Shown here piece after piece: positions 49,849 to 58,533 of a stretch of 58,533 nt of DNA; position 1 is the first letter of the stretch, and each line of letters starts with the position of its first letter. Below the pieces are notes generated by a model. The model was not told where the DNA came from, did no database searches, and saw only the letters and a list, made by a program, of their open reading frames with translations. Source of the DNA: Neelides folsomi (taxonomy: Eukaryota; Arthropoda; Collembola; Neelipleona; Neelidae); the NCBI GenBank assembly GCA_034687125.1, contig JAQGBZ010000378.1:1-58533 (forward strand), given 5' to 3'. The position numbers and the translations under genes were made by a program.

Positions 49849-49960
49849 GTAAAAATCATTAATTTATTTAATCATAATATATCATTAGTTTAAATTAGCA
49901 AAATTACTGTTCATTTTTGTATTTAAACAATTTAAGTTAATTAGACGGAAGCTTTGCATG
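49849..49960 (+). repeat. Copied fragment of ODAD1 (intron 3 plus start of exon 4)
   Basis: This stretch matches 43051-43161 along its length: GTAAAAATCATTAATTTATT at the donor side, TTTAAATTAGCAAA in the middle and TTAGACGGAAGCTTTGCATG across the exon 4 acceptor. Similarity is high but imperfect (many substitutions), and it stops 16 bp into exon 4. It is a non-functional dispersed fragment, about 6.8 kb from its source and in the same orientation. Confidence 0.88.
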
Positions 49961-50198
49961 CCGGGCCTTTAAATTAAAAAACCGGGTATATTACGGAATT
50001 TCGCGGGTTTTTGAATTTTTTCGGGAAGTTCCTGCAAGACGCTGCAGGAAATAATTAGCCAGTGATGATATCTTGACCTTACCCAACTATCCTCCAAATT
50101 TCAGACTGGTAAATTGTGGTAAACGTGACATTTCAAATACACGTAATTTCACTATACCTAGCATTGTGCTGTGCTTTTACTTCTTGCTCATCACATGT
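49961..50198. other. Unassigned GC-richer segment between two duplicated pieces
   Basis: It sits between the ODAD1 fragment and the orphan WSD exon and is less AT-rich than both. It contains CCTGCAAGACGCTGCAGG, a small inverted repeat. No coding frame of substance was found. It may be a third captured fragment or a remnant of the vehicle that moved the other two. Confidence 0.35.
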
Positions 50199-50351
50199 AC
50201 ATTAAAATTAAAATCATGGTTAATTACTTTTAATTTATCAATTAAAAGGAAATAAATTAGGAATATATGGAAAACTTGTTAAAATTCATTTTACATTTTT
50301 CTTTTAATTTTCAGAAATTTAATAAGATTAAACTCATTAAGCCTTATAAAG

Positions 50352-50512
50352 TTAAACATTTAAATTTGCAATTGCTTTATGGAGTAAATAAATTTCATCT
50401 TCTATTAATTTAGTAAGATTTTGGGCCTTTTTGCTTGAAGTAAATATTGATTTGTCCAACACGCAAGAAAACGTAATATGACCATTGTAACTGAACGAAG
50501 CCAATTCTGTTC
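50352..50512 (-). other. Orphan intact WSD terminal exon
   Basis: Duplicate of the last exon of copy B (47189-47349). It has the same 161-nt length, the same acceptor (TTACAG|GA) and an open frame encoding TELASFSYNGHITFSCVLDK to a stop, with 3' flank also duplicated to about 50199. No other WSD exon precedes it before the end of copy C at 50999. It lies downstream of copy C on the same strand and has the phase that exon 5 of copy C requires, so it could serve as an alternative last exon for C. That use is inference. Confidence 0.8.
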
Positions 50513-50998
50513 CTGTAAGAAAACTACTTATTTAGAGTAAATGTGTAATCAAATAGCCATAAATTCTAAATTTTATTCATTTTACGCGTATTAACTCGTT
50601 TATTTGGTTTTACTTTGATCAAGAATCAAGAATAACTAAATATTAAATTGAGGGAATTAGGGCAAGTATTTTCTTCATTAAATCATCTATTAATTTGACT
50701 ATTCATATTTCTAATATTTTTTGAAAATCATTTACTCAAATCATAAATTAAAGAAAAAATATCCGAAGTTTTATAAAATAACAAAATAAATATAAAGATA
50801 CATAGAATTACCATAACAATGTATATGTATAGTAATAGTACCTAGTCAAATAATTAAATATTGTTTTAAACAAACCAGACTTTATAATCATTTCTTGTTA
50901 AGAATTATTTCCTTTAATACTTAAAATAAATATGCTATCAGACTATAGGTATAAATAAATACATAATAATTAGTTATTTATTTAATAATTCAGAAATT
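50513..50998. other. Spacer, no feature seen
   Basis: AT-rich sequence between the orphan exon and copy C. It would be the 3' UTR or, if the orphan exon is used, an intron. I see no other signal. Confidence 0.4.
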
Positions 50999-52882
50999 TT
51001 ATACAATTAGTGTGTGAGTTTCTTCTTTGAATAAATATATTTCCTCTTCTACCATTTTAATAAGGTCCTTCATTTTTTCTCTTGTTGGTCCAATGGCTTT
51101 GTCCATTCCGCATGAAAAAATCATTTCGTTGTTGTAACTCAATGAAGTAAATCCAACTCCTAGAAGAATTTAATTTCTCGTTTTATTATGAAAATGCAAT
51201 GATTTAAATTAATAACTTTCATATTTGATTTGCAATATAAAATTACTTAAAACTCCAAAACCAAATCCTCCAACAAAATATACTAAATCGACATTTGTTT
51301 CACAAATTTTAATTGCAAGCGGAAGACCAGGAAAATTCGACATAATTCCTAGAGCTTTTGGTTTAAATAGTGGTTTAATCATCCAAGTAAATAAGCCTTA
51401 ATAAATAAAAAAACAAGTTAAATTAAAATATAAAATTTTAACTTATTACCTACTTATTACAGATTATAATATTAACGAATTTATTTTTGTTACAATTACA
51501 TAAAAATAAGTAATTTTTATTTATATTATTTGCTAACCTCCAATAGCAGGCATTAAAATAAAAACAAAGTGTGGGAAAACTGATTTTTTCAATTTATTTA
51601 ATTCTTCCTCTGTTTTCTTAAGTCGATCAATTGGATTTAAATAACCCGCTGCTCAATAAAAACAAAGTTTAATTACATCATCTTATTTAATTATAAAATG
51701 GTTAAAATGCGATTGCATGACTTAACTTGGTAATTGGATTGGAGCAGCTTTCCTATATGAAAAAATGAATCATTAAGCAATAATGCTTCAAAATAAATAG
51801 GCAATAATTATTTTGTTTACATTAAATTCCTTAATTTATCCGGATGATTATCAGCAGGAAATGGAGTTAAGAACTTTAAACTTCTTGGGACTTTTAAACC
51901 TTCTTTTGTTATATAATTTCGTAATGCACCAGCATATGCTAAAACATCAAAATATAAATTTTCCAAAATAAAATGAATAATAAATTATTTTTCCATTACC
52001 AGCAATGACAACCGACATAAAGGAAACTCCATGGATATTTTTAATTTCTTTAATTAATGAAATTGGAATTGGAGATGTACGAGCTCCAATAGCTCTTTGC
52101 GCCAATTGATTTTCTTTCATAACCCAAATGTCGTCGCTGCTAAGTGAATCCTTAATAAGCTCAAAAGGGCCCAGAATGAAAAAAGCTAAAATCTTGAGCA
52201 ATCTTATACATAAAGATTTATCTTTATATTTCGAATAATCTGGAACTGGAATTGAACCCCCGCCTTTAATAACTTTCGTAATCATATTTAAAATTGAATA
52301 TCCATCAGCGAGTGAATGATGAACTCGAAGAACCAAAATGTCTCCTTTGGACCAATTTTGTTTTCTCACTTTAATCCACTGCCACGGACTTCTAAATGAT
52401 TCAAATGGAGAATAAACGAAATTTTCCATAAATTCAAAAAACGCCTCTTCACTTTCAATTTCTTCTTCGTAAGTATAAACATGTTCTTTGATATCAAATT
52501 TCTCTTCGGACTTCCAAAAGAAAAATCCCCAATAAGACTCAATGTATTGAGTAGTTTCTATGAAATTGTCAATGTCGAATGCTTTTTTAACTACTTGTTG
52601 GAAAGATTCAATGGGGATTGTTGTAGCTAAATTGAAACGAACTCCAATGGCGATTCGCGGCTTTTTGAAATTATCAACGGCTGATAGAGAACTCCTCGTT
52701 GGGAGAATTTTTGCCAAGTCGGGGCGGAAAATTGGAGCTAAAATTCTTTTCACGACCCATCGGAATAAATGAATTGGAATTATAATTGTAGCAATTATAG
52801 GAAAAATTAACAATACAATTATTGTGACAATTATGGATTTTAAATTTAAAACAAATTCTTGAAACTTTTCAAAGTCAACCAT
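50999..52882 (-). CDS. WSD-type wax ester synthase/diacylglycerol acyltransferase, copy C
   Basis: Exons are 52000-52882, 51821-51938, 51728-51753, 51538-51648, 51247-51396 and 50999-51159; 1449 nt, 482 residues. Residues 12-40 are an N-terminal membrane anchor (LKSIIVTIIVLLIFPIIATI). The active site HHSLADG is at 188-194. Other family blocks are SPWQWIKVRKQNWSKGD before it, NHPDKLRNLM after it, and SNFPGLP and SLSYNNEMIFSCGMDKA near the end. It has the same exon phases and nearly the same exon lengths as copies B and D. Substrate (wax ester versus triacylglycerol) cannot be told from sequence. Confidence 0.92.
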
Positions 52883-53605
52883 AACTTTAGTTTTTTTTAA
52901 TTTTTAATTTTAATTTTTAATTTTTTCTTTGAATTTTAAAATTATTTGTTTAATCAAACTACTTTTATTAAACTGTTAAATATTGAAAACTATATAATAT
53001 AATAACGATAAGTTTACATTTTCTTTAATGAATTATTTGTAGCGTTTGAAATGTTCAATGTAAAAGCAAATAGAAAAAATCAAAGTAGGCCATCTCATTT
53101 ACATATTAACATGACTAGGGAACTTAATGTTGGACATTTAGAATAAATGATTAAAAATTAAGAATATTCCCATGTAATAAAACTAAGAAAATTATTCTGA
53201 ATAAAAATTCGTGGTAAAATCCCGGTTTCAAATAAATTTTTATTTAAATTTAAATTTTGCTTAATTTTTAACTATGAAAGTTTCTTTAAGTACAACAATA
53301 AGTTTTAATGGGTGAGAATTTTTTGCCATGTTGAATCTTATCGCATGTAATATAAGTAAAGTAATGTAATGTAAAGTAAAGTAAACAAAAAATATCTATG
53401 TAATATATGAACATTTCATCCTTAATACTAACAATATAAGAAACTCGCTGTGCATATGTGCAATTGTGATTAGATCTATGTTCTAATTTTCTTCTGCAAT
53501 TTATTTTAACCGATATACGATATACTACACTTACTTAATGTTAGGTTAGGTATAACAAGTATTAGTTTTAAAAACAGTTCACAATAAGGTTGATTATTAA
53601 AAATG
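52883..53605. other. Intergenic region, copies C and D
   Basis: It holds the promoter of copy C and the 3' UTR of copy D. A GTAAA/GTAAT microsatellite-like run lies at 53354-53385. No other feature was seen. Confidence 0.45.
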
Positions 53606-55650
53606 TTAAACTTCAACTATTGTTGTCTCATCTTTGAGCAAATAAATTTCATCTTCAACCAATTTAATGAGATCTTTCATTTTTTCCCTTGAGGAACAAA
53701 TGGATTGATCCATTCCGCATGCAAAAAAAACTTGTCCATTGTAGCTCAAGGAGGAAAATCCAACACCTGTTTGATGAATAAAATTTAATTATATTGATAT
53801 TTTAATTAATATTATTACAGATAACTATACTATTTATGTTATTTTGTTCTCACGTAGATTTCCACAACCAAATCCTCCAGAAAACAAGATTTTTTCAACG
53901 GTAGTCCCAAAAAAATCCAAACCGATAGAAAAACCCGGTAAATTGGACGTTATACCTAAACCTTTTGTCTTAATGATCTTGTTAATCATTGATGTCATTA
54001 AACCTGAACAATGAATTGAAATATACATAGTAGTTTATATTGATATGAAATATTTTAAGCATATTTAAGAGATTTAAAATGCTAACCTCCAATAATTGGG
54101 AATAGAATAAAAGTAAAATGAGGTAAAATTGATTTTTTCAGTTTTTTAAATTCCAATTCAACTTTCCGTAATCTGTCGAGCGGATTCACCAAACCAACTT
54201 TGGATAAAGCATTTAAGTATAAATTAATAAGGAAATTAAGAATATTTTTTTAATTATTAGGTTAAATATGTGTTATTTAAATTTATAATGATTACTTGGA
54301 ATTTGAATTGGCGCTGCTTTCCTATAATTTATAAATTTATGATCAATGTTCAAATTGATTAAAATAAATGTTTTAATGATTAATAAAAATAATAATTAAG
54401 ACATTGATAAATAAATTATTTTTATAATTAATCTTTAAATTCGTTAAAAAGAGTTTTTAATTTTAATTATTAACAATTCAAAATATTTAAGTTACATGAA
54501 ATTTCTCAATTTCTCAGGATGAGATTTTGCAGGAAAAGGAGTTATAAGTTTAGCGGTCTTTGGAACTTTTAATCCTTCTTTAATTATGTAATTTCGAAGT
54601 GCTCCAGCATATGCTACAACAATTACAAATTAGGTATTAAAAATGTCATTTATAAGATTATACAATAAGTAATTGTATGGAGAAATGGAAATTTATTTAA
54701 CCCAATACTAATTACACTACAGTTTATATTATATGGTAATATGAGTAAAAATGTCAATGAATATTACCCGCTACCAAAACTGACAAAAAATCGACTTTTT
54801 GTGAATTTTTAATTTCTTTTATCAAAGAAACTGGGATGGGCGAAGAATAGGCTCCAATTGATTTATGAGCAAGCTCACTTTCTTTCACTTTAAATATCTC
54901 ATCATCATCATTTAATAAATCTTTGACAAACTCAAAAAGTCCAACAAACAAAAACATTGATTTTTTAAAATATTGCGTGCAGAGAGATTTGTTTTTATAT
55001 TTAGAAAAATTCGGAACTGGGTGTGAAACACAGCCATTTGCTAATTTTTTAACTAAATTTAGAATTGAATATCCATCAGCAAGTGAATGATGTAAACGAA
55101 ATAACAAAATATCTCCATTGGACCAAGACTGTTTCCCAATTTTGACAATCACCCATGGACTTTTGTGGGAAATAAATGGACTAAAAGTAAGTTCCTCAAG
55201 GAAATCATAAAATGAATCTTCGTTTGGGAACTCGTCTTCACATGAATAAATATGTTCTTTAATGTCAAATTTTTTCTCTGTTTTCCAAAAATTAAAACCA
55301 TAAAATGGTTGAACATATTGAGTCAATTCAACATGGTTTTTAATCCAGTATTTTTCTATGTCATCCTGAACGACTTGTAAATTCACATTATTTGTGAATT
55401 CGAATAGTATACAAAGTGGCCAATTGGGTTTAGAAAAATCATCCGACGCAAAAATTGAGCTTCTTGTTGTAAGAATTTTGCCGAGATCTGAACGTAAAAT
55501 TGGCTTTAATACTCGATTTACAATAAAACGAAATAGATGAATAGAGATAATAATGCTTGCAATTAAAGGACTTAATAAAATTATTATAACACTTATTAAA
55601 AATGTTTTTAAATTTAATGCAAATTCACTAAAACTAAATATTTTAATCAT
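53606..55650 (-). CDS. WSD-type wax ester synthase/diacylglycerol acyltransferase, copy D
   Basis: Exons are 54768-55650, 54496-54613, 54296-54321, 54087-54197, 53854-54003 and 53606-53766; 1449 nt, 482 residues, the same lengths as copy C exon by exon. The membrane anchor is at residues 15-40, HHSLADG at 187-193, SNLPGFS in exon 5, and SLSYNGQVFFACGMDQS in exon 6. C and D are close relatives (shared LADGYSILN, AYAGALRNYI and KAAPIQ), so they arose by a later tandem duplication than B. Predicted ER acyltransferase. Confidence 0.92.
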
Positions 55651-56519
55651 TGTAAAAATTTATTTAAAAATTAAATTATAACTTTTATGTAAATACAAAA
55701 GTACAAATGAACCTTTTATTCTTTAAGAATGAAACATCTGGTAAACTGATTTATTGTTTAAATTATTCTGATATTTCGTGTCAAATGCGGAATAGTTAAA
55801 AGCATTATTTATTTTTATTTAAATTTCTGGAACATGCACATAAATAATAACATTAAGTTACGCCGATAATTGATATTTCTTTTTAAAGTAACTAACAAAT
55901 GTTAAATTGGACTTCATGATAACAATGTTATAACATATATGTATTACATGTAGTTGCATGAGTTAAAGAAAAAATTTCAATTCCTTAACTGACATGAGAG
56001 ACAATTATCATTTAATTTAAATATGGAGTAAATAATTTGTTTAAATGTTTAAAGCACGAAAACGAAAACCTTGGGGAAACACGGTATTAAAATTTTATAT
56101 TTCGTGAAAAATATGATATATAAAATAGACAAAGAAAATTATTACGTGTTTCTTTGTTCCATGAAAATTATTTATGTGCTGATATTAGCGGATAAAAAAT
56201 ATCTAAAACTATTACAAACCGCCCAAAATTAATATCTAGACTATTATTAAATGAAAACAAATATGAACATATATCTAAAGAAATGAAAAATCTTGGATTG
56301 TTAAATGTTACTAATTATTATAAAACGTCTATACTTAATGTATAATTATAATATCCAAATAAGCTAATATACTCCTTAAGATTTAAAATTGTATATAACC
56401 ACGTCAACTAAATTTCACGACTATTTTACAACAAGGAAGTTAAATTTAAACACTTCCTTACTTCCTTCACACTTTATACAATATACTATAGACCAAAAGT
56501 GTGGAATGAGATGAATAAG
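55651..56519. other. Intergenic AT-rich spacer, no gene seen
   Basis: It contains the promoter side of copy D. I see no coding exon and no repeat until the inverted repeat beginning near 56520. Confidence 0.4.
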
Positions 56520-57308
56520 ACGAACGTGAATTTCTACCATTATCAAACAGAGTAGTACACCAAATATAAAATTGAATTTGTTTAGGTAAGTTCAGGATTT
56601 AGTTTCTAAAGCGAATTTTATATACTTTTACATGTAAATTAATCGCAGCTTATAGTATTCCAAAAAGAATTGTTTCAAAATGTCGCTAACGACAGATATA
56701 TTACCAAAATGCTCGCATATACTATAAAAATATGTTAAATGTGATATAATATAATATTAGAATTGGACATATTAGTATGGCCAAGGTCATTTTGGCTATC
56801 TTACATTGTTGTAATTCCTGAACATATACTTAGGTATAACAATACGTTCAATCCTGAGTCAAGCTGCATTTTTAGAATTGAACATATTGAAGATACGATA
56901 TGGAACGTTATTGTATACCTATATGTAACATGTGTATTTAAACTAATTCATTTGAATAATTAAAATTTAAACCATAGTTCTCTTTCCTCCATTCATATTT
57001 ACTTACTATTGCATTATATTATAATATAAATTTAAATACATATTATGTTATATCACATTTAACGTATTATTATAGAATATGTGAAGGTTTAGTTAATAAA
57101 TCATTATTTAGGGACTCAATTCTTTTAAAGATATTATAAGCTGCAATTGTTTTACATGTAAAAGTATATAAAGTTCGCTTTATAGTGTCCTTTAGGGTCT
57201 TTTGATACATTGTTGTTACTAAAAACTAAATCCTGAACTTTGCTAAGCAAATTCAATTTTATATTTGGTGTACTACTCTGTTTGCTAATGCTAGAAATTC
57301 ACGTTCGT
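56520..57308. mobile_element. Long inverted-repeat element, ~790 bp
   Basis: The left arm starts ACGAACGTGAATTTCTA and contains CAAACAGAGTAGTACACCAA. The right arm ends in the inverse (TTGGTGTACTACTCTGTTTG, then TAGAAATTCACGTTCGT). Similarity continues inward through TATACTTTTACATGTAAA and GTTAAATGTGATATAA, so the arms reach roughly 230-280 bp, with small insertions in the right arm and a spacer of a few hundred bp. No transposase was found. Target duplication was not identified. It is a foldback-type or MITE-like element of moderate age. Confidence 0.8.
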
Positions 57309-57697
57309 ATGAATAAGGTATTTGGTAAAAATACTTATAATTATATGGATAAAGAAAAACTTAAACAAATATATATATATATTCGATTATTTAACAAATA
57401 ACCAATAATATCTTACGTGAACTATTTTAATATTGAAACTGATTGTAACTAGACTATTTTAGTAAAACCAATGGGTGAATTGTGCCCTATTATAATAACA
57501 TATTAATAAAGTTAATTAAAATCATTAACTTTAAATTAATGTATTAAGTAAATCATGTATTGTATTTTAGATTAACTAACATTAAGTATAAAATAATACT
57601 AGGTTAAATATATATATATAAACAACTTCATAATGAAAAATAAATTCAAATATTTCAAGCATGTTTAGTATTCAATTTGTGTAATAAATGTTATTAG

Positions 57698-58180
57698 TTA
57701 AACATTTATATTAACTTTTGAATTTTTAAGTAAATATATTTCTTCCTCAATAAGATTTGTAAGATATTTGAGTTTATTTCGATCAGAACAAATGGCTTTG
57801 TCCAAACCACACGAAAAAACAATTTGTCCATTATAACTCAGAGAAGCAAAGCCAGCTCCTGTAAATTTTTATTTTTCGAAATATATATATAATTATGCTT
57901 TATTTTATAAGTTTATATTTATAATATTTTGGTCATGCTTATAAAACAATAAATATAATACATCAAAAATCATAATTTAACATATACATATTAGAGAAAT
58001 ATGAGAATCAAATGAAATAAAGCTTACTTATTTTACCAATGCCGAAACCACCAACTAACGCAATGTTTTCAACTTCAGATCCTAAAAGTTTAATTTTATC
58101 TGAATGGCCAGGGAAATTTGTCATCACTCCAAAGGTTCTTGCATTATTCATAATGGGTTTGATTATCCACGAAAATAGTC
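57698..58180 (-). CDS. WSD-type acyltransferase, copy E (3' end only)
   Basis: The last two exons of a fifth WSD gene: 58028-58180 encodes GLFSWIIKPIMNNARTFGVM then TNFPGHSDKI, and 57698-57858 encodes GAGFASLSYNGQIVFSCGLD to the stop. The terminal exon is 161 nt, as in copies B-D, and the donor (ATAA|GTAAGC), acceptors and frame are intact. Exons 1-4, with the HHxxxDG site, lie beyond the right edge, so activity cannot be judged. The intron upstream carries a degenerate repeat (58217-58450). Confidence 0.85.
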
Positions 58181-58216
58181 CTACAAAAATATGAATAAGA
58201 TAATTAAAAAGGGCAA

Positions 58217-58450
58217 CTACTAGTTAGTACACAATACACACCAAGGTAGTACTCAATTACCCATCCAATCTAGTACCCAATCACCCAGTGTACAAATTAA
58301 TACATTAGAGTTCCTATGTCGGCTCCAAGGTAGTACCCAATTATCCATACAACCTGGAACTCAACTACTCACTACACATCTAAGATAGTACCCAATACCC
58401 AATTTACCTCCAACCTACTACTCATCTTCTAGTACTCATCTACGTTTTAT
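58217..58450. repeat. Degenerate tandem repeat, GTACCCAATTA-type units
   Basis: Variants of GGTAGTACCCAATTACCCA and CTAGTACCCAATCACCC recur irregularly about every 20-45 bp. The stretch is C-rich and G-poor on this strand, unlike its surroundings. It lies in the presumed intron upstream of exon 5 of copy E and looks like a diverged minisatellite. Confidence 0.7.
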
Positions 58451-58533
58451 AAGACAACCCAACGCGAAATTTAATTAATCAATCGCTCCATATAGTTAAT
58501 ATTAAGATATTGAATTATCTTAACGCCCTTTTA

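Overview
The window is eukaryotic nuclear DNA. It is AT-rich, its protein-coding genes are split by many short GT-AG introns (about 46 to 200 nt, a few longer), and its orthologues are animal-type (AP-3 beta, USP8, Dopey, serpin, Kazal inhibitor, COQ2, outer-dynein-arm docking protein). One small secreted gene has a TATA box about 30 nt upstream of a TCAGT initiator, which is the arthropod style. I read it as an arthropod, most likely a hexapod; a springtail is possible but not provable from the sequence. The exon models below are my own. For nearly all complete genes the exon lengths sum to a multiple of three and every junction is GT-AG.

Layout. 1-1140: decayed Tigger/pogo DNA transposon. 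About 1290-2192 (+): unidentified protein with a C-terminal membrane anchor. 2569-3653: non-autonomous hAT element with an 8-bp target duplication, containing a nested 277-bp foldback MITE with its own 9-bp duplication. 3841-9833 (-): AP-3 beta. 11905-15615 (-): USP8. 17606-18052 (+): Kazal inhibitor, followed by a 64-bp-arm hairpin. 18852-26123 (-): Dopey/DOP1. 26124-30037: long stretch with no gene seen. 30038-30706 (+): Thr-rich, Cys-rich, probably GPI-anchored protein. 31130-31845 (-): ATP synthase subunit c, head to head with a NOL7-like gene at 32361-32921 (+). 34059-35990 (+): intracellular serpin. 36535-37529 (+): unidentified 206-residue protein. 37736-38635 (-): CINP. 38740-39274 (-): mitochondrial ribosomal protein bL33m. 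39617-41152 (+): COQ2. 41656-44581 (+): ODAD1/CCDC114-type protein.

44675 to the right edge is a tandem array, all on the minus strand, of wax-ester-synthase/diacylglycerol-acyltransferase (WSD) genes. It holds one pseudogene (A), three intact six-exon genes (B, C, D; 486, 482 and 482 residues), an orphan but intact duplicate of the last exon, and the 3' end of a fifth gene (E). Between B and C lies a mosaic made of a copied ODAD1 intron/exon piece, an unassigned segment and the orphan WSD exon.

Functional grouping: AP-3 beta, USP8 and DOP1 all act in endosome/Golgi trafficking. bL33m and COQ2 are both mitochondrial and share a 342-bp divergent promoter region. The WSD array is the accessory part of the window and the best candidate for lineage-specific biology (neutral lipid or cuticular wax synthesis, inferred).
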